This document shows, piece after piece, positions 8,249-15,487 of a stretch of DNA of 30,218 nt. The notes under the pieces were generated by a model. That model ran no database searches. It was given only the letters and a program-made list of their open reading frames with translations, and was not told the DNA's origin. The DNA is taken from positions 1-30,218 of the forward strand of contig CAKOHV010000024.1 in assembly GCA_934086145.1 (NCBI GenBank), given 5' to 3'. How positions within the stretch are numbered: position 1 is the stretch's first letter; each line of letters begins with the position of its first letter. The translations under genes were made by a program, and so were the position numbers. The stretch is from an uncultured Bacilli bacterium. GTDB taxonomy: Bacteria; Bacillota_I; Bacilli_A; RF39; UBA660.

Positions 8249-8714
8249 TATCTTTCATCCCCTTTTGTAATAAGTACTTATAAAGACCTTCACAACCTTT
8301 AGCTATTTCTTCATAAGCTTTCTCAAAATCTCCCGTATACCAAGGATCATCAATTCCTTTAACATTATCTGTATATTCTAGCAATAAATGTACTTTATTT
8401 AAATAATCATCTCCCATTATTTTTTGGACTTCTTTCTTATTTTGCTCTTCCATAACTATAATATAATCATATAATTGATAATCTTCTTTTTTGATTTGCA
8501 TAGCTCTATGAACCTCACAAGTAACGCCTTTTTCTTGCAATTTTTCTTTAGCTTGGGGATATATATCATTCCCTATTTCACAAATACTCGTTGCTCTTGA
8601 AGCACAACTAAACATATATCTCTTATTATTTTTATAAATTAGATCTTTAAAAATCATTTCTGCCATTGGACTACGACATATATTACCATAGCAAACAAAT
8701 AAAATATTATACAT
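8232..8714 (-). CDS. Low-molecular-weight protein-tyrosine phosphatase
   Basis: A cytoplasmic phosphatase of the arsenate-reductase-like family that removes phosphate from tyrosine, or in some Bacilli from arginine. With the start at 8714 it has 160 residues and begins MYNILFVCYGNICRSPMAE: C8 is the nucleophile, R14 and S15 complete the CX5RS phosphate loop, and D123 in IDDPW is the general acid. A longer in-frame start at 8741 lies before the -10 box and is not used; GGAAGGTGG precedes 8714. First gene of the ptp-uvrC-queA operon. Whether it acts on phosphotyrosine, phosphoarginine or another substrate cannot be decided here. Confidence 0.93.
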   Translation of the reverse strand: MYNILFVCYGNICRSPMAEMIFKDLIYKNNKRYMFSCASRATSICEIGNDIYPQAKEKLQEKGVTCEVHRAMQIKKEDYQLYDYIIVMEEQNKKEVQKIMGDDYLNKVHLLLEYTDNVKGIDDPWYTGDFEKAYEEIAKGCEGLYKYLLQKGMKDNGAEI

Positions 8715-8729
8715 AGCACCACCTTCCCC

Positions 8730-8738
8730 ATTATAACA
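8730..8738 (-). promoter_or_regulatory. Extended -10 promoter of ptp-uvrC-queA
   Basis: Minus-strand TGTTATAAT with no good -35. It lies back to back with the plus-strand promoter at 8759-8767; the two -10 boxes are only 26 bases apart, so each promoter's polymerase footprint covers the other. Confidence 0.6.
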
Positions 8739-8758
8739 CACTCTCTAATAGTATCCTA

Positions 8759-8767
8759 TGATATAAT
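8759..8767 (+). promoter_or_regulatory. Extended -10 promoter of the YigZ-like gene
   Basis: TGATATAAT followed by the ribosome binding site GAGGTGA at 8776-8782 and the ATG at 8786. No recognisable -35; divergent from and overlapping the promoter at 8730-8738. Confidence 0.6.
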
Positions 8768-8785
8768 AGCAATATGAGGTGAACT

Positions 8786-9139
8786 ATGAAACTATTAAAT
8801 GAAGTAACAATCGAAATTAAAAAGTCAAAATTTATTGGTTTATGTTATGAAATATCTTCAGAAGCCGAAGCTAAGAAAATAATTGAGGATTTAAAAAAAG
8901 AGCATAAAAAAGCTCGTCATATTCCTTATGCTTACAAAGTAAACAATACTGCTAAGAAAACGGATGATAAAGAACCGAGTAATACAGCTGGTCTCCCTAT
9001 TTATAATATCTTAGAAAGAAAGAATTTAAATAATCATTTAGTAGCTGTCGTTAGATATTTTGGTGGTATTAAATTAGGAGCCGGTGGTCTTCTTAGAGCT
9101 TACAATGAAGCTGCTAGTGCTGCTACTAAAGACCTATAA
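8786..9139 (+). CDS. YigZ/IMPACT-family protein, N-terminal domain only
   Basis: This 117-residue protein is the N-terminal UPF0029 domain of the YigZ/IMPACT family, implicated in translation-related control; its bacterial role is not settled. Motifs seen are KKSKFIG, KARHIPYAYKV, a DDKEPSNTAG block (usually DDGEPxGTAG) and the near-invariant RYFGGIKLGAGGLLRAY (89-105). YigZ proteins are typically about 200 residues, with a C-terminal ferredoxin-like domain; here the frame stops at TKDL right after the first domain, and no continuation is seen in other frames before the terminator at 9192. Single-gene unit. The Gly-to-Lys change in the DDGEP motif is unusual. The short form may be functional or a truncation. 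Confidence 0.88.
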   Translation: MKLLNEVTIEIKKSKFIGLCYEISSEAEAKKIIEDLKKEHKKARHIPYAYKVNNTAKKTDDKEPSNTAGLPIYNILERKNLNNHLVAVVRYFGGIKLGAGGLLRAYNEAASAATKDL

Positions 9140-9191
9140 TAATTAAAATCATTTTTAACCACAAACCATTTTCCAAAATAAAAGGTATCTT

Positions 9192-9220
9192 AAAGACTTC
9201 TAGCATCCGAAGTCTTTTTT
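9192..9220 (+). terminator. Terminator of the YigZ-like gene
   Basis: AAAGACTTC (9192-9200) and GAAGTCTTT (9209-9217) form a 9-bp stem with an 8-base loop and a T tract to 9220. The spacer 9140-9352 otherwise holds the inverted repeat 9215-9288 and the opposing terminator. Confidence 0.8.
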
Positions 9221-9288
9221 CATGTTTGGCTAATCTTTACTTTCACCTAACTTTATAACAAACTTTCTAAAAGCCAAACATGAAAAAA
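9215..9288. repeat. 17-bp perfect inverted repeat between two convergent terminators
   Basis: TTTTTTCATGTTTGGCT (9215-9231) and AGCCAAACATGAAAAAA (9272-9288) are exact reverse complements separated by 40 bases. Each arm begins with the U tract of one of the two terminators. Confidence 0.75.
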
Positions 9289-9350
9289 GAACTAAACGCC
9301 CTTAAATATCCCATACTTTTATGTATCTTCTTATAAAGGTCCTAGCTCTT
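9283..9350 (-). terminator. Probable terminator of cvpA-trxA
   Basis: On the minus strand AAGAGCTA (from 9350-9343) can pair with TAGTTCTT (9294-9287), with one G-U pair, enclosing a long loop with a small internal ATAC/GTAT stem, followed by TTTTTT at 9288-9283. The long loop makes this less certain than the others. Confidence 0.5.
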
Positions 9351-9352
9351 TT

Positions 9353-9649
9353 TTAGGAAGCAATAGCTTGTTCCATTTCATCTAAACTATGGTAACCAAT
9401 AACTTTTTTTACTTCCTTACCATCTTTATAGATAATCATTGTCGGAACACTCATTATCCCTAACTTACGTGTTAGTTCTTCTAATTCATCAATATCAACT
9501 TTTAAGACTTTGATTTTACTACTTAGTTCTTCTAAAACTGGTTCCATCATTCGACAAGGACCACACCAAGTAGCTGAAAAATCAACAAGTAAGTGTCCTT
9601 CTTTTATTTCTTTTTCAAATTCTTCTTCACTCGTTATTTTTTTTATCAT
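9353..9649 (-). CDS. trxA: Thioredoxin
   Basis: A small cytoplasmic disulfide reductase that keeps cysteines of target proteins reduced. At 98 residues it is a compact but complete thioredoxin fold: LLVDFSATWCGPC with active-site C29 and C32, the cis-proline motif SVPT near 68-71 and the C-terminal GYHSLDEMEQAI helix. GGTGAGGAA precedes the ATG at 9649. It lies 11 bases after the cvpA stop in the same unit. In Bacillus the corresponding stretch between cvpA and trxA also carries polX and mutS2, which are absent here. Confidence 0.96.
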   Translation of the reverse strand: MIKKITSEEEFEKEIKEGHLLVDFSATWCGPCRMMEPVLEELSSKIKVLKVDIDELEELTRKLGIMSVPTMIIYKDGKEVKKVIGYHSLDEMEQAIAS

Positions 9650-9660
9650 TTCCTCACCAC

Positions 9661-10398
9661 CTATTCATATTTACTTATCAGTTTTCCAAAATCTGGAATA
9701 TCAATTTTACCTGAAATTAACAATTCTTTAGCATTATCAGTTGAGATTATTTTATTTTTTAAAAGGACTTCTAATGCTTTAGAGTTAAATTCTTTACTAT
9801 TATTCCCATCTTTGTAATCATTTATAAGTGCCGCCATATCCACAAACGAAGTTAAAGTTTTACCAACCGTTTGATTAAGAACTGGCGTATCCATAATATT
9901 ATCAGCAACTGATGGACTTAATGGTACTCCCGCAATATTAGCAAATGATGAAATTATAAAGAATAAAGCATATAATCCTACATAAAATTCCATAAAACCT
10001 ATTATTGCTCCTAAGACTCCACTTGGTATTCCTAATGATAAAATTATTGATAAAACCTTATCTACTAATGTAGTAAATACCGCAATAATTCTTAATACGA
10101 TATATAAAAGTGTCGCCATTACCAAGAAAGCTAAAAATTCATACAATAGAATGTTCAGAACCGTTACACCAGCCAGCACTCCACCAAAATTAAAAAATGG
10201 TAAATTTCTATAAAAAAAGATTGATATAGGATTTTTTAAGAAATAAGCCCCAAATAAGACGATTAATAATCCTAAGAAGCTAACACAAGATTCATTAAAA
10301 CCTCTTTTATAGCCGACAAAGACTCCAATTACTAAGACAAAAAATATAAAAACATTTATTAATGCTGTTCCTGAATCAGGTAAGTCATACAATAACAA
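9661..10398 (-). CDS. cvpA: CvpA-family membrane protein
   Basis: Integral membrane protein of the CvpA (colicin V production) family, of unsettled role in envelope homeostasis. The N-terminal two-thirds has about four hydrophobic segments (roughly residues 10-30, 35-55, 75-110 and 130-155), with the family-typical GYKRGFNE between the first two. The C-terminal 80 residues are soluble and charged. The start is ambiguous: a GTG at 10407 would directly abut its Shine-Dalgarno, while the TTG at 10398 has AAAGGGTGAT at good spacing and is preferred. First gene of the cvpA-trxA unit, divergent from rnhC as in Bacillus. Confidence 0.85.
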   Translation of the reverse strand: MLLYDLPDSGTALINVFIFFVLVIGVFVGYKRGFNESCVSFLGLLIVLFGAYFLKNPISIFFYRNLPFFNFGGVLAGVTVLNILLYEFLAFLVMATLLYIVLRIIAVFTTLVDKVLSIILSLGIPSGVLGAIIGFMEFYVGLYALFFIISSFANIAGVPLSPSVADNIMDTPVLNQTVGKTLTSFVDMAALINDYKDGNNSKEFNSKALEVLLKNKIISTDNAKELLISGKIDIPDFGKLISKYE

Positions 10399-10420
10399 AT
10401 CGATCACCCTTTCTATTATG

Positions 10421-10449
10421 ATTATAGTATATATTTGATGAAATTTAAA
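10421..10449 (-). promoter_or_regulatory. Promoter of cvpA-trxA
   Basis: Minus-strand TTTAAA (10444-10449), exactly 17 bases, perfect TATAAT (10421-10426). The divergent rnhC promoter, a weaker TGTTAAGAT extended -10 at 10458-10466, lies beside it. Confidence 0.6.
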
Positions 10450-10492
10450 GCAAAATATGTTAAGATAACTATAGTTAAAAAGAGGTGTAATT

Positions 10493-11440
10493 GTGACAAT
10501 AGTTTTTAAAATAAGTGATAACTTAAAAGAAGATGTTATAAATTTTTATAAGGATCGTTTTTGTAGTAAAACGCCTCCTTATGCTATTTTCCAAGTTAAA
10601 GATTTTGATTGTGTAACAACGCTTTATGAGTCTGGTAAAATCATGTTTCAAGGTATAGGAGCCGATATTGAAGCTAGTTACTGGATTGAACAAGAACGAA
10701 TTAAGAATAATCGTCTTATCGATCCTAATGCCCAAGATAAGAAAGACAAAAAAGATAAAAAAGAGCAAAAGGATGAGATAAAACAAATTATAAACGTTGC
10801 AACAGTTGGTTCTGATGAAGTTGGTACAGGCGACTACTTTGGACCATTAGTTGTAACAGCTTCCTTCGTCCCCAAAGATAAGTTTGCTTTACTAGAAGAA
10901 CTTGGTGTTAAAGATTCGAAAAAATTAACTGATGAAAAAATTATTAAAATAGCTCCTTCTATTATTAAAAATATTACTTATACAACTTTAGTTTTAGATA
11001 ATAAAACATATAATGATTATCATAATACTGATGTTAATATGAATAAGATTAAAGCTATCTTACATAATAAATGCTTATTATCAGTTATTAGAAAAGATAA
11101 TGTTAAATATGAAAAGATCGTTGTTGATCAATTTGAACCACCTAAAAGTTACTATGCCCATTTAAATAATGTCAAAGAAAAAGTTACTAATATTACTTTT
11201 ATGACTAAAGCTGAAGACAAATGCCTTTCCGTTGCTGCTTCTTCTATTATTAGTCGTTATATTTTCTTAAGAGAAATTAAAAAACTCGAGAAAAAGTATG
11301 AAATAACGATTCCCCTTGGAGCTAGTGATGCCGTTAACAAAGTCGCTCAAGATATCGTCACTAAATATGGTAAAAAAGAATTAGAAAATCTTGTTAAATT
11401 AAATTTCAAAAATACCGAAAAGGTTCTAAGTAACAAATAA
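10493..11440 (+). CDS. rnhC: Ribonuclease HIII
   Basis: Cleaves the RNA strand of RNA-DNA hybrids, removing R-loops and primers. The 315 residues show an N-terminal TBP-like substrate-binding domain (about 1-75, ending ASYWIEQER), a lysine/aspartate-rich low-complexity linker (about 81-97) and the catalytic domain starting VATVGSDEVGTGDYFGPLV, with D108 and E109 in the active site and a third acidic residue in VVDQFEPP. The GSDEVGTGDYFGP signature separates HIII from HII. Start is a GTG with GAGGTG five bases upstream. Divergent from cvpA, the arrangement seen at the Bacillus locus. Confidence 0.96.
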   Translation: MTIVFKISDNLKEDVINFYKDRFCSKTPPYAIFQVKDFDCVTTLYESGKIMFQGIGADIEASYWIEQERIKNNRLIDPNAQDKKDKKDKKEQKDEIKQIINVATVGSDEVGTGDYFGPLVVTASFVPKDKFALLEELGVKDSKKLTDEKIIKIAPSIIKNITYTTLVLDNKTYNDYHNTDVNMNKIKAILHNKCLLSVIRKDNVKYEKIVVDQFEPPKSYYAHLNNVKEKVTNITFMTKAEDKCLSVAASSIISRYIFLREIKKLEKKYEITIPLGASDAVNKVAQDIVTKYGKKELENLVKLNFKNTEKVLSNK

Positions 11441-11466
11441 GCGAATAAAAATTCGCTTATTTTTTA
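11436..11466. terminator. Bidirectional terminator between rnhC and holA
   Basis: AATAAGCGAAT (11436-11446) and ATTCGCTTATT (11451-11461) form an 11-bp stem with an AAAA loop and T/A-rich flanks on both sides. It overlaps the rnhC stop and lies against the holA stop, so it can end both convergent genes. Confidence 0.8.
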
Positions 11467-12432
11467 TGCACAGCACTTTAAAATAAAGAGTTGTAATCCT
11501 AACTTATTACTTACCTTCCCACTTTTAATTTTATAATCTAAATCACATAAATAAACTAAGATTTCTTCTAATTTTTCTTCTTTATAAGAATAACTATTAT
11601 TAATTAGTTTATCTATTTGGAAATCATAATTAATTCCTAGTTGTTGCATTAATTCCTTCTTACTATATCGATTAAGCATTTTTTTAACCAATAATATATT
11701 ACGATACTCTTTGGCTAGCATGCTAAGAATCATAATTGGTTCTACTTTCTGAATCATAAAATCATCATAATACTTAAAGGCTTCTTTAATATTTTTTCCA
11801 ACAATAGCATCTATAAATTTAAAATTATTATCTAAGATATTACGACTAACAATATTAGTAACATCATCAAACTTAACTACTTTTTCTGCGCCATAGTATA
11901 ACTTTATTTTGGCTAGCTCATTATAAACTAAGTCATAATTATTATGACAGCAATTAACGATATAAGCTAAAGTATCATAATCACTCTTATAGCCATCTTT
12001 TTTTAAATTTTTATCACTTAAACTAATTATTTCTTTAGGTTTTAGCTCCCCTATTTCAATTAAATTATATTTATCCTTGATAATTTTAACAATTTTCTTT
12101 TTATTATCTACTTTACCATTTATAACAAAAATAACTACTGTATTGGGATTAGGTTCTTCTAAATAACTTAAAAGTTTCTCACTATCTTTGCTACTTTTAT
12201 TACTTTCCTTATCCTTCCCTTTATTACTACTTCCAAATATATTAGCATTTCTCACTACCATATATTTTTTTTCTAAAAATAAGGATATGTACGCGGCTTC
12301 TTCTAAGATTTCATCTAATTCTATATTATTAAAATCATAACTAGTATAATTATTGTTACCAATTATTTTTTTTATTTCTTCATCAACCAAACGAAAACTA
12401 CTACTCGATATTAAATAAATATTATCTTTCAT
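11464..12432 (-). CDS. holA: DNA polymerase III delta subunit
   Basis: Clamp-loader subunit that opens the beta sliding clamp. The start at 12432 (322 residues) has GAGGTG at correct spacing; an in-frame GTG at 12441 lies too close to that site. Family features seen are YLISSSSFRLVDEEIKKII at the N-terminus, a low-complexity Lys/Ser stretch near 70-85 in the position of the usual variable loop, NTVVIFVINGKVDNKKK, and the C-terminal helical domain with EPIMILSMLAKEYRNILLVK and the closing GLQLFILKCC. Divergent in sequence as is normal for HolA. It has its own promoter, although in many Firmicutes it directly follows comEC; here a DUF1016 gene and a terminator intervene. Confidence 0.93.
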   Translation of the reverse strand: MKDNIYLISSSSFRLVDEEIKKIIGNNNYTSYDFNNIELDEILEEAAYISLFLEKKYMVVRNANIFGSSNKGKDKESNKSSKDSEKLLSYLEEPNPNTVVIFVINGKVDNKKKIVKIIKDKYNLIEIGELKPKEIISLSDKNLKKDGYKSDYDTLAYIVNCCHNNYDLVYNELAKIKLYYGAEKVVKFDDVTNIVSRNILDNNFKFIDAIVGKNIKEAFKYYDDFMIQKVEPIMILSMLAKEYRNILLVKKMLNRYSKKELMQQLGINYDFQIDKLINNSYSYKEEKLEEILVYLCDLDYKIKSGKVSNKLGLQLFILKCCA

Positions 12433-12450
12433 GCTTTTCACCTCTGTTTT

Positions 12451-12459
12451 ATTATAACA
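12451..12459 (-). promoter_or_regulatory. Extended -10 promoter of holA
   Basis: Minus-strand TGTTATAAT, 19 bases before the holA ATG, with a weak TTTTAA -35. It uncouples holA from the competence operon upstream. Confidence 0.55.
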
Positions 12460-12527
12460 TTCTAAGTTAAAAGTTAAAAGTTATTTACTAATGATAAAGC
12501 TTTTTCGTTTGTTAAATACACTCTAAA

Positions 12528-12553
12528 AGAAAAAACTTGTTCAAGTTTTTTCT
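12528..12553 (-). terminator. Bidirectional hairpin ending the comE/DUF1016 unit
   Basis: AGAAAAAACTTG, TT, CAAGTTTTTTCT: a nearly perfect 26-base palindrome with an A6/T6 tail on either strand. It sits 83 bases past the stop of the DUF1016-type gene and before the holA promoter. Confidence 0.7.
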
Positions 12554-12635
12554 AATATATCTAAACATTATATAATGTACTATATCTTATGTTTCATTTA
12601 TAAATTTGTTAAAATTTTCACTCTCTATATTTTTT

Positions 12636-13451
12636 TTATAAAGATTTCTTCTTAGTTTTTTCTTTTATTATTTGCATAACCAGCGTTGGAATTTGCGCCC
12701 AATCATCAGTTTGAATGCCTTCATAATACGGATGTTCTTTCTTAAGTTCAGTTATTTTTAATTCTACAACTACATAACATTTATATTTAATATTATATAA
12801 AAGCAAATCAATATAATTATATCTATCGCCTATTTTAATAGGATATTCACTTTTAATAAATGTAAATCCATTTCCTAGCTCATCTAAAAAATTTTCAATA
12901 TCTTCTAATATTAATTTTTGTAATACTTTTTCTGAAAATATATCATACTTGCTATTATTTTTAATGATAATTGGGTTCTTTACAAAGTCAATCACATTAG
13001 ACTTATCTTGGTTTATTATTTTATTTTTAGTAGATTCTGGCAATCTTTCATATTCATTAGATTTTATTCTTTTCCTTAACTGTCTGATTGATAAATTATT
13101 TAATTCAGTTTTTTTAACATAATATTGAAATTTATTATCATCAAACCAGAGAATTTCACAATAATGACTCCAACTTAATTTGGCAGACAGTGTCTGCCAC
13201 TTTTGAGAAACTTTATAGAATTGCCTCATATTTCTTAAATTTCTTTGACTATAACCTAAGCCTAACTCTTCAGTTAGTTTTAATGAATACTCTTTAATAA
13301 TGCCTTCTCCATATTGGTTGCCCGCATCTAATAATAATTTACCAACATTATAATAAGTATTTAGATCACTCTTATTAATTGAATAATTTTTAACTTTTCT
13401 ATTTATCTCATTATTTATTAATTCATTCTTTATCTCATTGTAATAGTTCAT
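12636..13451 (-). CDS. DUF1016/YhcG-type PDDEXK nuclease-like protein, altered C-terminus
   Basis: The 271 residues match the YhcG/DUF1016 family of putative PD-(D/E)xK nucleases, common in mobile and accessory DNA. The N-terminal DUF1016 domain (about 1-135) shows YYNVGKLLLDAGNQYGEGII, GLGYSQRNLRNMRQFY and LSWSHYCEIL. The nuclease core shows D215 in YNYIDLLLYN and VVVELK (E230, K232). Members normally continue with a conserved Gln motif and about 70 more residues; here the protein ends soon after ELK with an unrelated-looking, Lys-rich tail, so it may be truncated. It starts 13 bases after the comEC stop with AGGAAG upstream, has no promoter of its own, and is followed by the hairpin at 12528. 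Likely an insertion between comEC and holA. Confidence 0.82.
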   Translation of the reverse strand: MNYYNEIKNELINNEINRKVKNYSINKSDLNTYYNVGKLLLDAGNQYGEGIIKEYSLKLTEELGLGYSQRNLRNMRQFYKVSQKWQTLSAKLSWSHYCEILWFDDNKFQYYVKKTELNNLSIRQLRKRIKSNEYERLPESTKNKIINQDKSNVIDFVKNPIIIKNNSKYDIFSEKVLQKLILEDIENFLDELGNGFTFIKSEYPIKIGDRYNYIDLLLYNIKYKCYVVVELKITELKKEHPYYEGIQTDDWAQIPTLVMQIIKEKTKKKSL

Positions 13452-13464
13452 ATCTTCCTACTTT

Positions 13465-15444
13465 CTATGGACTATATGTCTCAATTTTTAATTTGTTATT
13501 TTTGATTTTAAACATAATACTTCCATCTTGATCTGTTCTATATATCTTAGATTGTTCTAAGTTATTTAACACCTCTCTATTTGGATGACCATACCTATTA
13601 TTCTTGCCAACACTAATAACACTATATTTAGGATTAATTTTATTTATAAAGGTTTTGCTGCTACTTGTTTTAGAGCCATGGTGGCCTACTTTTAATACAT
13701 CTACATTAGATATTTTGTATTTATTCAAAATATCTTTTTCCTTCTCTATTCCAGCATCTCCCATAAACATAAATTTATATCCATTAAGTTCTGTATAAAT
13801 AACATTACTATTATCATTCTCGTTATCATATTCTTTTGTTTGTAAAAAATATAATTTGTTATTATCAATATTTAATTCTTTAATACACAAATAATATCTA
13901 ATTTTCTTTTTATCTAATACTTTAATTAATTCTTTTTCTAAATCATTAAATTCTCCACAATTAAAAATAACTTCCGTTACTTTAACTTTTTGAATAATAT
14001 TAAGCGCATCTCCCATATGATCATAATCACCATGACTAAGTAAAACTTTATCTATTTTCTTAATTCCTCTACTATGTAAAAAGGTTATTATTTTATAACT
14101 AACATAATATGTTGATGCTTCATCATAACTTTTTAAGCCACCAGTATCAATCATTATTACTTCTCTTTGCCGAGCACTGATTAATAAAGCACAATCTCCC
14201 TGGCCAACATCAAAATAATAAATATACCAATTAGCATCCAAGAAAATTTTTCCGTAAAATAACAAAATACTAATAATTAAACCAGCATAATACTTCTTCC
14301 TTCCCAATTTAAAGATTAATATCAAGCAAAGATAAAAAAGAACCATACTAAATAAAGGCATTTTCATATATAGAGTCAAAAAATCAAACGTTACTAAACG
14401 ACCACTCACTTTTTCAAAAATGAAAACTAAGACCAAAAAAATTCTTTCTAAGGGCGAAATGATAAAAGATAATAAACATAAAGGATACATAATTAAACTA
14501 ACAAACGGAACATAAAAAAGATTATAAATAATAGCTAGAAAATTAACAGCATAAAAATTATGCAAAGCAATCGGTAAACTAAAAAGGAAAGCAATATAAC
14601 TTAATTTTAAAGACTTTACCAAATAATTACCTTTATTAATATAAGCCTGATTTAAAATAATTCCCCCTACAGTAAATACCGAATACAAAAAGCCAACATC
14701 ATAAATTAAATTAACATCAAATAATATTAAAAGACTAATTGTTAAAGTAAATACTTTTAATGAAGAAAGATTTAATTTAAATAACTTATTTATGCAATTT
14801 AAGATAAAAAATAATAAACATCGTTTAATTGAGGGCGTAAAACCTACAATAAAGCCATATAGTAATAAAAATAAAATAACAAGAAGATATTTAGGTTTAT
14901 CTCCTAGTTTATGTAATATTTTTAATAAAAAGGTACTAAATAATCCTATATGCATTCCTGAAATGGCAAATAAATGAGCAATCCCTAAAGTTTGATACTT
15001 TGTATAATACTCTATTTCACTTTTATCTCCTAGAATAAATCCTTTCATATACCCAGAATTATCAATTTTTGTCACTCGCTTAACTACCATATTTTTAATT
15101 TTATATAAGAAATTTACTTCCCCTTGTAAAAAGATAACCTCTGTTGCTTTCATCATATGGTATATCTTATGTTTTTCTAAATACTCTCGATAATTAAAGT
15201 TATTAGGAACCGTATTATTATCAATCTGTTGCATTTCTCCTCTAATTAAAACATTACATCCATAGCATAATTTTTCTTTAATTTCCGTATCCTTGATTGC
15301 ATACTTTACTTTTACTTTTTCTAAGCCTTGAACATCCATCGTTACTTGCTTATCTGTTACCTTATAATCAACAATAATTCCCGTAATTTCTTTCGTTTCA
15401 TCCAAATACTTAGTATCTATCTTTGACCATTTAATAGATATCAC
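13465..15444 (-). CDS. comEC: ComEC/Rec2 DNA-uptake channel
   Basis: Membrane protein that passes single-stranded DNA into the cytoplasm during transformation. Domains in order: an N-terminal DUF4131-like OB region (about 20-110), the ComEC transmembrane core with the family signature HLFAISGMHIGLF (158-169) and many hydrophobic helices to about 395, then a metallo-beta-lactamase-fold domain with YYFDVGQGDCALL, SHGDYDHMGD and KVGHHGSKTSSS. The GTG at 15444 has no ribosome binding site. The same frame is open upstream to a TAG near 15536 and encodes LRSKLFYYLLIIFVILVSV, an obvious first membrane helix, but contains no ATG, GTG or TTG. The true start is therefore unclear. Part of ftsW-comEA-comEC. 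Confidence 0.93.
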   Translation of the reverse strand: MISIKWSKIDTKYLDETKEITGIIVDYKVTDKQVTMDVQGLEKVKVKYAIKDTEIKEKLCYGCNVLIRGEMQQIDNNTVPNNFNYREYLEKHKIYHMMKATEVIFLQGEVNFLYKIKNMVVKRVTKIDNSGYMKGFILGDKSEIEYYTKYQTLGIAHLFAISGMHIGLFSTFLLKILHKLGDKPKYLLVILFLLLYGFIVGFTPSIKRCLLFFILNCINKLFKLNLSSLKVFTLTISLLILFDVNLIYDVGFLYSVFTVGGIILNQAYINKGNYLVKSLKLSYIAFLFSLPIALHNFYAVNFLAIIYNLFYVPFVSLIMYPLCLLSFIISPLERIFLVLVFIFEKVSGRLVTFDFLTLYMKMPLFSMVLFYLCLILIFKLGRKKYYAGLIISILLFYGKIFLDANWYIYYFDVGQGDCALLISARQREVIMIDTGGLKSYDEASTYYVSYKIITFLHSRGIKKIDKVLLSHGDYDHMGDALNIIQKVKVTEVIFNCGEFNDLEKELIKVLDKKKIRYYLCIKELNIDNNKLYFLQTKEYDNENDNSNVIYTELNGYKFMFMGDAGIEKEKDILNKYKISNVDVLKVGHHGSKTSSSKTFINKINPKYSVISVGKNNRYGHPNREVLNNLEQSKIYRTDQDGSIMFKIKNNKLKIETYSP

Positions 15445-15487
15445 ACTAACTAAAATAACGAAAATTATTAATAAATAATAAAATAAC

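Noticed and set aside
9510..9817. Plus-strand frames opposite trxA and cvpA
   Set aside because: They are low-complexity reflections of the minus-strand genes, with no ribosome binding sites.
13604..14977. Plus-strand frames inside comEC
   Set aside because: Antisense shadows of the ComEC coding sequence, without ribosome binding sites or family motifs.
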